Shown: piece by piece, positions 37,968 to 46,923 of the stretch
Position numbering within the stretch: the first letter of the stretch is position 1
How the letters are laid out: each line of letters begins with the position of its first letter
NCBI RefSeq assembly: GCF_034006335.1
Contig: NZ_JAWDIQ010000002.1
DNA length: 64,000 bases
Origin: Paracerasibacillus soli
Lineage (GTDB): Bacteria > Bacillota > Bacilli > Bacillales > Amphibacillaceae
Direction: 5' to 3' (one strand)
The notes under the pieces: model-generated
What the model saw: the letters and a program-made list of their open reading frames with translations, nothing else
Databases searched by the model: none
What the model was told of the DNA's origin: nothing
Program-made: the position numbers and the translations under genes

Positions 37968-38189
37968 TTACTCCACTACCTTCCAGTCCTCAGCTAAAAT
38001 ATCACAAACTGTTGGAGTGAACATGGTATATCCTTCCCCTACAACGTTAATTAAAAAGTAAGGATTTAACTTTTCGTTATCATGTGTGCTTTCTTCTACT
38101 AATTTAATATACAACTCAGCACCAGCCCAACCCTCACGAATAACCTTTTTTCCTTCTTTTAATAAAGGTAAAACTTTTTCAAATGTCAT
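37968..38189 (-). CDS. DUF2829 (Tad2-like) small protein
   Basis: This gene encodes 73 residues with the family pattern MTFEKVLPLLKEGKKVIREG, W near 21, then YFLINVVGEGYTMFTPTVCD and the closing DILAEDWKVVE. DUF2829 is the family of the phage anti-Thoeris protein Tad2, which sequesters cyclic ADP-ribose-type signals; many chromosomal and prophage members exist with untested roles. GAAAGG lies upstream of the ATG. A perfect terminator follows. There are no phage genes beside it here. Confidence 0.82.
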   Translation of the reverse strand: MTFEKVLPLLKEGKKVIREGWAGAELYIKLVEESTHDNEKLNPYFLINVVGEGYTMFTPTVCDILAEDWKVVE

Positions 38190-38392
38190 ATAGACTCAAC
38201 CTTTCGTTTTAAAAAATAAAACAATCTGCTAAGAAAATAGTAGCGGGATTTTTAAAGAAAGGCAATCAGAAGGCTATTGAACAACAAACTTTCCAATACA
38301 AACCATCTATTATCCATTTGACTACAATCCCGTACACACCGTTACAATCTATAACGTTACCACTCACTTCTATTCCAGGGTATTATTTGTTA

Positions 38393-38848
38393 CTAATTTC
38401 TAGGTTGATACACGCCTGCTACAGCACGCGTTGTAATTGCAAGCCGATTCCAGCTATTAATCGTGTTAATCGCATAAACAAGATCAACAAAGTCCTTTTC
38501 AGCAAAATGTTTACGTACTTCACGATATAATTCATCTGATATATGATTGGTTGAAATTTGTGTAACTGCCTCTGTTAGTGCTAAAGCTGCACGTTCCTTT
38601 TCGGTATAAAAATCAGTTTCACGCCATGCATTTAATGCATAAAGCCGTTGCTCTGTTTCACCGTTTGCTCGTGCGTCCTTTGTATGCATGTCCAAACAAA
38701 AAGCACAGCCATTTATTTGTGATGCTCGTGTTTTAACGAGTTCTAATAAGGTTGATTCAAGATTGGTGGATTTTATATACTTTTCAAAGTCCATCATAAT
38801 TTTTGCGGCCTGTGGTGCAACTTTATAATAATCTATACGTGCTTCCAT
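38393..38848 (-). CDS. AhpD-like carboxymuconolactone decarboxylase family protein
   Basis: This gene encodes 151 residues, all helical, with the redox-type motif NGCAFCLDMH (CxxC with following His) near residues 47-56 and the start MEARIDYYKVAPQAAKIMMD. Members reduce peroxiredoxins or act as alkylhydroperoxidases. The pair of Cys and the His are present, so a peroxide- or disulfide-reducing role is likely. It is a single gene. Confidence 0.87.
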   Translation of the reverse strand: MEARIDYYKVAPQAAKIMMDFEKYIKSTNLESTLLELVKTRASQINGCAFCLDMHTKDARANGETEQRLYALNAWRETDFYTEKERAALALTEAVTQISTNHISDELYREVRKHFAEKDFVDLVYAINTINSWNRLAITTRAVAGVYQPRN

Positions 38849-39037
38849 GAAATCCCTCCAATTAACTTATTGCAAATCCATTATAATACTAGCCATATGG
38901 CATACAAAATATAGTGCCTATATGCTACTTACAGAACCCCCAAAATATCTATTGCTTTTTAACCGCAATATACAGTTCTTATTTACCTTCTTAGACATAC
39001 ATTGATGATGGGATTTTAAAAACTTAGGGGTAATAAG

Positions 39038-39823
39038 ATGAAGGTTTTACGACTTGGCCATGCCATGTACCAGTTAACGAGTAAAGAAGGCAACAACTAT
39101 GTAATTGATCCATTTATTGATTTAAATCCAGGATTTCCTCAACAATTAAATCATAAGGAGTTTTTTCAAGCGATTGATTGTGTGTTTTTAACACATGGGC
39201 ACTTTGATCATACGAGTGGTCTTGCAAAAGTAGTGGAGCATAAGCCAGATATAATGATTGTTGCCCAATATGAACTAGCCTTAATCCTCCTTGGGCAAGG
39301 AATTAAAAATGTATTGCCTATCAATTTAGGTGGTTCGGTTTCATTTGATGATGTTACAGTTACGATGGTACAAGCGAGACACTCGTCTTCTTACAATGAA
39401 ACGAATGGGACACCTGTATATGCTGGGGAATCAGCTGGATATGTCTTTGATTTTGTAAATGATTATACCCTTTACCACTCCGGTGATACAGCATTAATGT
39501 CTGATATGAAGTTGATTCAGGATATGTATGAACCTGATATTGCCATATTATCGTCATCGGGGCACTTTACCATGGGGCCGAAAGAAGCTGCATATGCAGT
39601 GAAAAATTTATTAGAAGTTAAATATGTTATCCCAAGCCATACTTTTCCAACGAGTAAAACTGCCACATCACCAGAATCATTGAAAGATCTACTGAAGGCC
39701 TTTCCAGTCGTGGAACATATGATTGATAAAGATAAGGAATTACAAGCATTATTAAAAGATTATCCACATACCACAGTTACAACGATAGGATTTGGAGAAG
39801 AAAGGACTTTTATAGGGGTCTGA
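39038..39823 (+). CDS. Metallo-beta-lactamase-fold hydrolase (UPF0173-like)
   Basis: This gene encodes 261 residues with the metal-binding signature LTHGHFDHT near residue 51, a later GDTAL Asp near 149 and SSGHF and SHTFPT His residues near 171 and 207. The short start MKVLRLGHAMYQL fits the family of small metal-dependent hydrolases. The substrate is unknown. The TGA stop lies inside the dispersed palindrome GGGGTCTGACCCC, so that repeat has been built into the end of the gene. Confidence 0.87.
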   Translation: MKVLRLGHAMYQLTSKEGNNYVIDPFIDLNPGFPQQLNHKEFFQAIDCVFLTHGHFDHTSGLAKVVEHKPDIMIVAQYELALILLGQGIKNVLPINLGGSVSFDDVTVTMVQARHSSSYNETNGTPVYAGESAGYVFDFVNDYTLYHSGDTALMSDMKLIQDMYEPDIAILSSSGHFTMGPKEAAYAVKNLLEVKYVIPSHTFPTSKTATSPESLKDLLKAFPVVEHMIDKDKELQALLKDYPHTTVTTIGFGEERTFIGV

Positions 39824-39827
39824 CCCC
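39815..39827. repeat. Dispersed GGGGTCTGACCCC palindrome, copy 3
   Basis: The palindrome supplies the last codons and TGA stop of the hydrolase gene. Confidence 0.85.
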
Positions 39828-39900
39828 ATCGGTTTTGCATGCATGGATAAAAATCCCATAGGTTGATAAAATGAACATTTTTATTTACAGAAATAAAAAA

Positions 39901-39934
39901 GCTCCTTTGTAGAAGAAATCTTCTACAAAGGAGC
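39901..39934 (-). terminator. Strong terminator downstream of the TauE unit
   Basis: GCTCCTTTGTAGAAGA pairs perfectly with its complement over 16 bp with a 2-base loop; TTTTTT follows on the minus strand. Confidence 0.9.
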
Positions 39935-40048
39935 AACCAATGAATAAAAGTAGAGGTCATAAACAGTTATAAGTCAATGTTTATAGGGGAGTTGCTTCGC
40001 AAAAAGTCCCGAACAGCCCCTTTACTTCACAAGTCCGTTTGTGAGAAT

Positions 40049-40171
40049 TCAATCTTTGCCTTTTTCTTCAAGTAGTTCTACTATCTTTCCATTTGTTTTA
40101 TTTAGCCTTCTTAACTGAACTTCTATCGCAATAAGCGTCACTACCACCATAATCACAAAAATAAATCCCAT
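40049..40171 (-). CDS. 40-residue single-span membrane protein
   Basis: A short frame with GAGGAG six bases before the ATG encodes MGFIFVIMVVVTLIAIEVQL, a membrane helix, followed by a basic then acidic tail (RRLNKTNGKIVELLEEKGKD). It lies between the TauE/SafE gene and its terminator, so it is probably co-transcribed as a small partner or regulator. The length, start signal and pattern are those of real microproteins, but no homologue is known to me. Confidence 0.55.
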   Translation of the reverse strand: MGFIFVIMVVVTLIAIEVQLRRLNKTNGKIVELLEEKGKD

Positions 40172-40191
40172 TCAAAACTCCTCGCTTTCAA

Positions 40192-40204
40192 GGGTCTGAC
40201 CCCC
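40192..40204. repeat. Dispersed GGGTCTGACCCCC palindrome, copy 4
   Basis: The palindrome lies directly at the 3' end of the TauE/SafE gene and overlaps its stop codon region. Confidence 0.8.
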
Positions 40205-40920
40205 TATCCTAGACTTTCAACAAGCAGGTATATCCCGGTGAATAGTAAGATAATATATGTAAATATGCGAAAGGCTTGTTCGCTAATTCGTTTAAATAAA
40301 AGCTGGCCTACATACAAACCTACGAAAACTAGTGGCAAAGCAATCCCACTTGAAATCCAAACTGTTTGATTTGTCCCAACAACAATCACTTGAATGATAA
40401 AACTTATCAAGTAAATAAACAAATAAAATGCTAAAGTTGTCCCGCGTAACTTTTCCTTTTGCGTCTCCGTTCCCGAAAAATATAATAATATCGGCGGTCC
40501 AGGCATCCCAATACTAGTTGTTAAAGCACCTGATAAACCTCCAACAATGCCATCTCTTCCTCTACTGCGTTTGACTCGGAATCTCATCATGAGCATACAT
40601 GTTAAACCTAAAATAATAATACTTACTCCTAATTTCAATTTACTTATATCTAATAATAAAAAGACCATGAGACCAATCGGTAATCCCATTATGCTACCAA
40701 CTAAGAATCTCTTTAATATGCCAAAATCAATATCTTTGGTAATTTTTCTTATTAAGGCACTTGAAATGACGAGTGATAAAAGAAGATTAATCTGGATTGC
40801 TTCAAATGGCTCAAATAGTAGGAGCAAAAATGGTGTCGCTAAAATAGAAAAACCAAATCCTGTACTCGTTTGCAGTATGGAAGCGACTAAAATAATGATG
40901 AAGAAAAGTAATATATCCAT
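40204..40920 (-). CDS. TauE/SafE-family anion exporter
   Basis: This gene encodes 238 residues with about eight spans and the family repeats QTSTGFGFSILATPFLLLLF near residue 17 and GGLSGALTTSIGMPGPPILL near 127. Family members export sulfite, sulfoacetate or related sulfur or organic anions. A second, frameshifted member lies 0.3 kb further right in the same orientation, and a persulfide-handling cluster is 6 kb away, so a link to sulfur metabolism is reasonable but unproven. Confidence 0.87.
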   Translation of the reverse strand: MDILLFFIIILVASILQTSTGFGFSILATPFLLLLFEPFEAIQINLLLSLVISSALIRKITKDIDFGILKRFLVGSIMGLPIGLMVFLLLDISKLKLGVSIIILGLTCMLMMRFRVKRSRGRDGIVGGLSGALTTSIGMPGPPILLYFSGTETQKEKLRGTTLAFYLFIYLISFIIQVIVVGTNQTVWISSGIALPLVFVGLYVGQLLFKRISEQAFRIFTYIILLFTGIYLLVESLG

Positions 40921-41234
40921 GGAGAACCTACTTTCAAAAAATCTGGCTACATTTCATATGATACACTGCGGCCATTGTATCATATTTCACCCATGTAACT
41001 ATATGAAAAAAATAAGATTTTTCATTTTAGTACGCATAATTTTGATATTTAAAATGTGATTTGAATATCCACTCCCATATTCCTGTACAAATCAGCTATT
41101 ACATAACCCCCACAGCAACAACATCCTTTACAAATTAGCTATTGCATAACTTTCACAGCAACAAACCATCCTTTTTTCGAGTCGAACATCACATCACAAA
41201 TTGACCAAGATAGGTCTCTATCTTTCGTTGTCTT

Positions 41235-41977
41235 TTATAAAATATGCTCCGCAGCAATTTGAAAAATCAATGCTACTGTCACCATTCTTAATACCGGTTT
41301 CACATATGCAGGTTTTAACTTTTCAGCTATCCGTACACCAATCTGTGCTCCTGCAAGGGATCCCAACATTAGTGCTAATGTTACTGCCCACATTACTTTT
41401 CCAGTGGCAATATACGTAATCGCCGCTCCAAAACAACTTGAAAACGTGGCGAGGCGCATCATTCCTACCGCACGAATATAGGCGATATTTAGGTAATTAA
41501 ACAAATAAAGCATTAACGTCCCTTGCCCGGGCCAAATAGTCCATCATATATTCCAATACTATAAAGCCCTAATACACTGCCCTTGCTAAACTTTAAGCGC
41601 TCTTTACCAGCAAAATTATCTTTTCCTAAAAATGATACGATAAATGCAATAAAAAGTAGTGCAATTGCCATCACATACATATGCTCTGCCGTAATCCGTG
41701 ATGCAATAAAACCTCCACTCACGCCACCGCCAATACTTACAGGGACAATCCAATATGATTCTTTTATAGATATTTCCCCCTTTTTAAGCAGATAATAAAA
41801 GCTTGAGAAGGAACTCACTGTATTTGATACTTTATTTGCCCCAATAGCTGAGTGAACAGGTATTCCCATAAACAGCATAGCCGGTAAATTAATGAGCCCT
41901 CCGCCTCCAGCCAATGTCCCTAGCGTTGTCGAAGTAATACCAATTATAAATAAAATAATATATTCCATTATGGCCAC
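41235..41977 (-). pseudogene. Second TauE/SafE-family exporter, one frameshift
   Basis: This is about 247 residues with STTLGTLAGGGGLINLPAML near residue 16, GGGVSGGFIASRI near 83 and SIGIYDGLFGPGQGTLML near 146 after correction. The frame is lost near 41525, where GGGG is read as GGG. It is a different subfamily from its neighbour (the glycine-rich AGGGGLINLP motif). The break is probably an indel error. Confidence 0.85.
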
Positions 41978-42293
41978 TCCCTTTTGTCATCTACATTTAG
42001 TATAACGAGAAAGGTTATATAAATAAAATATATATTTTTTATATAAATGCATAACTAATATTTATATACCCATATTAAAATAACCCCTTATACATACGCC
42101 TAACAGTGATAATTGCACATTTACCTACCGTAAAAATTCGCAGTTAAAACTTTTTCCAAATGTAACCGTTTCATTAATTCGCATGACTATATCCTTTATT
42201 CTGAACGTGTTAAAATGAAGGAAAGTTACTTCTACATGAGGTAATGTATATTTTCCGAAGTGCTGATGAAACTATACTGGAAAAGGAGTGAAA
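41978..42293. other. Intergenic region between the TauE and aldolase genes
   Basis: No gene is seen. It contains the divergent promoters, which I could not define; a catabolite-response-like dyad at 42161-42173 is one base short of the consensus. Confidence 0.4.
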
Positions 42294-43180
42294 ATGATGA
42301 ATCAAAATCATTTTGAAAGAATCAAAAACGATAAAGGGTTTATTGCTGCACTAGACCAGAGTGGTGGTAGTACTCCAAAAGCTTTGGCGGAATACGGTGT
42401 ACAAGAAAGTGCCTATAAAAACGAAGAAGAAATGTTCGATTTAGTCCATGAAATGCGGACAAGAATTATTACTTCACCTGCATTTGATTCGAAGTATATT
42501 TTAGGTGCTATTCTTTTTGAACAAACAATGGATCGTAAAATTGAAGATATGTATACAGCTGATTATTTAGCTGATAAAAAGGTATTGTGCCATTTCTAAA
42601 AGTTGATAAAGGTCTTGCTGAAGAAGCAAACGGCGTACAACTGATGAAGCCAATGCCAGAACTTGATAGTTTATTAAAACGTGCAAATGAACGCCATATT
42701 TTTGGTACAAAAATGCGCTCCGTAATTAAAGAACCAAATGAAGAAGGAATTAAAGCTGTTGTTGATCAACAATTCGAAGTTGGTAAGCAAATTATCGCAG
42801 CAGGACTTGTTCCAATCATTGAACCAGAAGTTGATATTCACAGCCCAGAAAAGGAAAAATGTGAAGCTTTACTAAAAGCAGAAATTCATCGTCATCTCGA
42901 TAACTTAAGTGAAGATGAAAACGTCATGTTAAAAGTAACAATTCCTACAGAAGCAAACTTATACAAAGAATTAATTGACCATCCAAGAGTCGTACGTGTT
43001 GTTGCACTATCCGGTGGCTATTCTGCAGATGTTGCTAACGAAAAATTAAAAGAAAACAATGGCCTTATTGCAAGTTTCTCTCGCGCATTAAGCCAAGATT
43101 TAAATGCTAATCAAACAGATGAGGAATTTAACACTGTACTTGAAAAAGCAGTAAAATCAATCTATGAGGCTTCTATCTAA
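42294..43180 (+). pseudogene. fda: Class I fructose-bisphosphate aldolase, one frameshift
   Basis: Joined, this is about 296 residues. It starts MMNQNHFERIKNDKGFIAAL, then DQSGGSTPKALAEYG, the Schiff-base and substrate regions GTKMRSVIK and VPIIEPEVDI, and ALSGGYS near residue 240. It cleaves fructose 1,6-bisphosphate to triose phosphates. The frame is lost near 42577, where GATAAAAAAGG appears with one A missing. AAGGAG lies five bases before the ATG at 42294. As a core metabolic gene its break is most simply an assembly error. A strong terminator follows. Confidence 0.9.
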
Positions 43181-43214
43181 TTCACAAAGCCTATCATATA
43201 TTCGCATGTATGAC

Positions 43215-43272
43215 AAAAAGTAGTTCATTTTTGAAGTGATCCTTTCTTTCCTTCAAGGTGAACTACTTTTTT
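43215..43272 (+). terminator. Terminator of the aldolase gene
   Basis: AAAAAGTAGTTCA pairs with TGAACTACTTTTTT; the inner TTTGAAG/CTTCAAG also pairs. Confidence 0.88.
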
Positions 43273-43430
43273 ACTTTCTCGTATATTTTTAAGTGATATG
43301 GATTAATTTTGGCCACACATATGCCGTTTCACAGAGGGAATGATTAAAAGACGGGGGTCCATGAGGGATAATACAGCATCTAACTAGTTACATACATGAA
43401 CAGGAAATCTGTTACATGCTGTACGTTGCA

Positions 43431-43934
43431 TTATGAGATTTTCTTTAAACTTTGCTCCACTTTTCCAATGATTTTTTCATAAGGCGTTTTTAATACAATT
43501 GATAGTTCTCTAAATAATATATCTTGAATGGATTCTAAAATATCTCCATCTTGCACGGATAATTTTTTTCCTTCCATTTCAATTTCATGCTTTTTTCTTA
43601 ATAAAGTATTGGCTACATTGGCAATATCGCTACGAATTCCACTACGTAAAATATCATGATACACTTTGGAACGTAATTGAGGTCTTTCTATCCAATCCGT
43701 ACCTTCCGAATCGAATGACTCTAAAATATTTGCCGCCTCATCCTTATCCATTAAGTTTTGGATCATTTTCTTACTATTATCTACAGGAGTACTAATTGTC
43801 AATTGATTGTCATTTTCAATTGGACTTAATACGTAGTATGCTCTCGTAACTCCCGCATAAGTCTTTTCACTAATATCATCTACCTTACATATCCCATGTC
43901 CTGAATAGATGACCAAATCATCAATCTTATACAT
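43431..43934 (-). CDS. CarD/CdnL-type RNA polymerase-binding regulator
   Basis: This gene encodes 167 residues. The N-terminal RNA polymerase-interaction domain has FKIDD-like MYKIDDLVIYSGHGICKVDD and YYVLSP; the C-terminal helical domain is long and charged (NVANTLLRKKHEIEMEGKKL). CarD-type proteins bind the polymerase beta lobe and stabilise open complexes. It is divergent from a MarR gene with two shared operators between, so it is probably repressed by that regulator, which is unusual for this family. Confidence 0.88.
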   Translation of the reverse strand: MYKIDDLVIYSGHGICKVDDISEKTYAGVTRAYYVLSPIENDNQLTISTPVDNSKKMIQNLMDKDEAANILESFDSEGTDWIERPQLRSKVYHDILRSGIRSDIANVANTLLRKKHEIEMEGKKLSVQDGDILESIQDILFRELSIVLKTPYEKIIGKVEQSLKKIS

Positions 43935-43959
43935 TTTATTAGCTCCTTTAGACTATATT

Positions 43960-43974
43960 GTCAACTTAGTTGAC
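43960..43974. promoter_or_regulatory. MarR-type operator 1
   Basis: GTCAAC-TTA-GTTGAC is a perfect inverted repeat 26 bases before the CarD start; an extra TTGAC/GTCAA dyad overlaps it on the right. Confidence 0.75.
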
Positions 43975-44008
43975 TATATGTCAATTTTATACTATTTTCC
44001 ACTATGTT

Positions 44009-44023
44009 GTCAACCTAGTTGAT
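44009..44023. promoter_or_regulatory. MarR-type operator 2 over the CarD -35 box
   Basis: GTCAAC-CTA-GTTGAT repeats operator 1 with one mismatch. On the minus strand it overlaps TTGACA, which with TATAAA 16 bases on makes a good CarD promoter. Confidence 0.75.
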
Positions 44024-44067
44024 ATTATTCCCTAATTTCTATATATTAATTACAGATTATGTTATAG

Positions 44068-44080
44068 GGGGTCAGACCCC
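44068..44080. repeat. Dispersed GGGGTCAGACCCC palindrome, copy 5
   Basis: This copy lies in the 5' leader of the MarR gene, seven bases before its Shine-Dalgarno, unlike the other copies, which are at gene ends. Confidence 0.85.
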
Positions 44081-44100
44081 ACCTTCAAGGAGTGAAAAGA

Positions 44101-44529
44101 ATGCATGCTGACTTCAATCTGATTGATTTGATAAGTGAGCGCCATGTTCAATTACGCAAATTAACCGAGAGCTTGTGGAATGATCATAGTAATATTTATA
44201 TTTCTAATTCGGAATGGTTTATTTTAGCAAAAGTCTATCAAAAAGAACAAACAACTATTTCATATGTTACAAGACAACTTGATATTTCCCGACAAGCAAC
44301 ACATAAGTTCATAAAAAGTCTGGCGGAAAAAGGGTTAGTAATCATCGACAGTCTAAAAGATAATAAAAAAGAAAAATGTATTCAATTAACAGAGTTAGGG
44401 CAGCAATATTTAGAGAAAAATAAATCACTAAAAAATGAAATTGAAGATAAAATCAAAGAGGAAATTGGAACTGAAAAGCTAGATACGTTGAAAGTAATCT
44501 TAAACTCTGATTGGGGAATGGAGTCATAA
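44101..44529 (+). CDS. MarR-family regulator
   Basis: This gene encodes 142 residues with the winged helix visible as TTISYVTRQLDISRQATHKF near residue 54 and the wing VIIDSLKDNKKEKCIQLTE. The ATG at 44101 has AAGGAG eight bases upstream; a GTG at 44092 overlaps that site. Two near-identical operators lie between it and the divergent CarD gene, which makes autoregulation and control of CarD the most likely role. The inducer is unknown. Confidence 0.87.
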   Translation: MHADFNLIDLISERHVQLRKLTESLWNDHSNIYISNSEWFILAKVYQKEQTTISYVTRQLDISRQATHKFIKSLAEKGLVIIDSLKDNKKEKCIQLTELGQQYLEKNKSLKNEIEDKIKEEIGTEKLDTLKVILNSDWGMES

Positions 44530-44697
44530 TCACTTTCCATTGCTTTTCTTCAATCCTTGCATCTAGGACGATTATAATGCGTTGTAATATAAGCTTCATC
44601 ATATTTTAATATAACTTTAAGTTTCAAACAGCAGTTATCCGTGAATACACTATATGAATCCTTTTGTTTTACAAAACGTCAAAGGAGTGGAAAGCGG

Positions 44698-45197
44698 ATG
44701 AATGAATATCGTCATATCTTAGTAGCATTTGATGGGTCTGATGACAGTAAGAGCGCTTTGGAAACAGCGGAATATATAGCGAAGTTTAGCGATGCTCACT
44801 TAACAGTAGCCTATGTTCATGAACCTTCAACTGATGCGTTTGCTCATGCAATCACCGCTCAACCCGGTAACACAAATTATTATCAATCACCACTTACTGG
44901 TGACCTTGTTCCAACACCAATGCAAATCTTGGACAGTCCGATACAAACCAACAGGACTATACACCAGATCATGTTATTTCCAAAGCACGGGTACAGCTCT
45001 CTCATATAGTAGAGGCAGACTACGAAATCCTAACAGGCAAACCTGCAAATGAAATTACCGATTTTGCTAAAGGAAAAGATATCGATCTGATCATCATCGG
45101 AAATCGTGGTCTAAATGGTATAAAGGAATTCGTCCTAGGTAGTGTAAGTAAGAAGGTTGTTGACGAGGCAACGTGTCCAGTATTAGTTGTAAAATAG
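44698..45197 (+). pseudogene. Universal stress protein (UspA family), one frameshift
   Basis: Joined, this is about 166 residues. It begins MNEYRHILVAFDGSDDSKSA, and ends with the ATP-binding pattern IIIGNRGLNGIKEFVLGSVS and ATCPVLVVK. The frame is lost near 44940, where AGTTCC is probably read as AGTCC. AAGGAG lies ten bases before the ATG. The ATP-binding G-x2-G-x9-G(S) motif is intact, so it is of the nucleotide-binding class. Confidence 0.87.
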
Positions 45198-45202
45198 CGT
45201 AA

Positions 45203-45361
45203 GGCTGGGACAAAACCAAAGTGTCAGATCCCTCAACTACTACATTCCATATGTAATGAGCCTTTTCCTAGTTATAGTAGTTGGATGAGGGGGGTCACAC
45301 CCTATAAGAGAGACCTTTTTTAAGTGTCTTTCTTATAGGGTACATTTTATTTGTCCCGGCC
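45203..45361. repeat. 159-bp MITE-like repeat with GGCTGGGACAAA ends
   Basis: GGCTGGGACAAA at the left and TTTGTCCCGGCC at the right are near-perfect inverted ends. The inside holds a second hairpin, CCCTATAAGA/TCTTATAGGG. It sits directly after the UspA gene and could end its transcript. Similar ends are common in Firmicute intergenic repeats. Confidence 0.65.
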
Positions 45362-45404
45362 CCCTTTTTATTTTTATGTAAATGGTGAGGAGCAATCAGC
45401 AAAG

Positions 45405-45989
45405 TTACTGTAGAACACGTTTTAGTTTTGTTGTATAAATTTTATAATCCTCTTCGGAAAACAACGTCATCACAACTTTTCCAAATGCGTGATCACGCAA
45501 AAAGTCTACGATTGTTTTCATGGCAATTTCTGCTGCTAAATCAACTGGAAAGCGATAAACTCCCGTTGATATGGAAGGAAAGGAAATACTAGATAAGCCG
45601 TTATCAACCGCAATTTTTAATGCATTTTTATAGCAATTTGCTAATAACATTTCCTTGTTTTCCACATCTGTATACCATATTGGTCCTACGGTATGAATAA
45701 CATACTTAGCTGATAAATGATATCCCTTTGATATAACAGCTTCGCCCACAGCCAAGTATTCTCCGTTTAATTGTTCCTGACGTATTTGTTTGCACGCCTC
45801 CAACAGTTCTGCACCAGCCGCTTCGTGTATTGCACCATCTACACCACCACCGCCCATTAGCAATCCATTCGCAGCATTCACTATTGCATCCGTCGTTTGC
45901 TTTGTGATATCACCCATTTTCAATTCTAGCTCGTTGCCATGTATTGAAACCTTCAAAATGGTCGCCCCCTTCAAATCCATCTTTTTCAT
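45405..45989 (-). CDS. Macrodomain protein (O-acetyl-ADP-ribose deacetylase-like)
   Basis: This gene encodes about 194 residues, essentially one macrodomain: MGDITKQTTDAIVNAANGLL, MGGGGVDGAIHEAAG and ISFPSISTGVYRFP. These residues bind ADP-ribose; relatives deacetylate O-acetyl-ADP-ribose or remove ADP-ribose from proteins. A longer frame to 46052 exists, but the homology begins at about 45980 and a purine-rich site precedes 45989. Confidence 0.9.
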   Translation of the reverse strand: MKKMDLKGATILKVSIHGNELELKMGDITKQTTDAIVNAANGLLMGGGGVDGAIHEAAGAELLEACKQIRQEQLNGEYLAVGEAVISKGYHLSAKYVIHTVGPIWYTDVENKEMLLANCYKNALKIAVDNGLSSISFPSISTGVYRFPVDLAAEIAMKTIVDFLRDHAFGKVVMTLFSEEDYKIYTTKLKRVLQ

Positions 45990-46139
45990 ATATATCTCTT
46001 CACTACTCCATCTACATTCATTGTAAGTTACATTTACCAACACGTGAAGCAATATACAACGCAGGTATATCGTAGGCCAATTAAAAAATCTTAATAAAAA
46101 AGGGAAAGAAAAAGGGTTAACCTTTTAACTTTCCATTTA

Positions 46140-46437
46140 CTACTGTATGTTTCCTTTCCAGTTATTCATTCCGCCGACCATATCCTCTACTTTATACCCT
46201 AATGCTTCCAGTATTCCACACGCTGCTTTACTACGGTTACCTGATTGGCAAACCATAATATAGTTCTTATCTTTGTCTAATTCATCCTTTCGTAGAGCGA
46301 GCGTCCCTAAAGGAATGTGTATCGCACCAGGTATTTTCCCACTCATTACTTCCGCACTTTCCGAACATCAATTATTTCTACTTTCTCACCATTTTCAATA
46401 CGATTCCTTACTTCCTTGGTGTAACCTGTTTAGCCAT
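46140..46437 (-). pseudogene. Single-domain rhodanese, two frameshifts
   Basis: Corrected, this is about 99 residues: IIDVRESAEVMSGKIPGAIH, then IMVCQSGNRSKAA with the catalytic Cys, and GGMNNWKG at the end. Breaks near 46412 (AAA read as AA) and 46368 (GGG read as GG) are indels in homopolymers. Rhodaneses carry persulfide sulfur on that Cys. It belongs to the CstR-associated sulfur cluster and lies downstream of the second rhodanese on the same strand. AAGGAG lies nine bases before its ATG. Confidence 0.85.
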
Positions 46438-46452
46438 GCGCACAATCTCTCC

Positions 46453-46815
46453 TTAATGCCAAGCGCTCATACCGCCTCTTACATTATAAATTTGCTGAAA
46501 ACCTTGTTTTTTGAGAAGTTTTGCTGCCTGTTTACTTCTCATGCCACTTTGGCAAATTACAACTATCTCTTTTTCTTTATCTAATTTATTTATTTGTTGT
46601 CCTGCCAAATTTGCAAGGGGAATATTTTTAAAACGTGCTTGGTGATTTGCTTTATATTCACCAGGTGTACGTACATCAATAAATTGAATATCTTTATCTT
46701 TTAGTTTATCCTTCGCCTCTTGTATTGTAATATTCGTAACACCCTTTGTTGGGAGAAACCGAAGAATCACAAATAAGGCAATAATGATTACAAAAATTAG
46801 TTGCATAATATCCAT
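46453..46815 (-). CDS. Membrane-anchored rhodanese
   Basis: This gene encodes about 120 residues: an N-terminal membrane helix (MQLIFVIIIALFVILRFLP) and a rhodanese domain with FIDVRTPGEYKANH and the active-site loop VICQSGMRSKQAA. It probably handles persulfide sulfur at the membrane. The ATG at 46815 has AAAGGG eight bases upstream. A CstR-type operator sits 31 bases before the start, so it and the following rhodanese are likely induced by persulfides. Confidence 0.88.
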   Translation of the reverse strand: MDIMQLIFVIIIALFVILRFLPTKGVTNITIQEAKDKLKDKDIQFIDVRTPGEYKANHQARFKNIPLANLAGQQINKLDKEKEIVVICQSGMRSKQAAKLLKKQGFQQIYNVRGGMSAWH

Positions 46816-46845
46816 TTTCACATCCCTTTCTTCAACTCACCCTTA

Positions 46846-46859
46846 TACCTATATGGGTA
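46846..46859. promoter_or_regulatory. CstR/CsoR-type operator
   Basis: TACCT-ATAT-GGGTA shares the TACCC-N4-GGGTA pattern with the sites at 49453 and 49530. Confidence 0.7.
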
Positions 46860-46894
46860 TATTTCACAATAAAAAGAGTGAGGCTTGCAATAAG

Positions 46895-46907
46895 GGGGTC
46901 TGACCCC
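46895..46907. repeat. Dispersed GGGGTCTGACCCC palindrome, copy 6
   Basis: This copy is extended by TAAG and CTTA and sits just after the stop of the CstR-like gene, where it could terminate transcription. Confidence 0.85.
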
Positions 46908-46923
46908 TTATGTCGCGGCCTCA

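Noticed and set aside
42161..42173. Catabolite-response (cre) site upstream of the aldolase
   Set aside because: TGAAACGGTTACA is one base shorter than the cre consensus; with the indel noise in this sequence it cannot be called.
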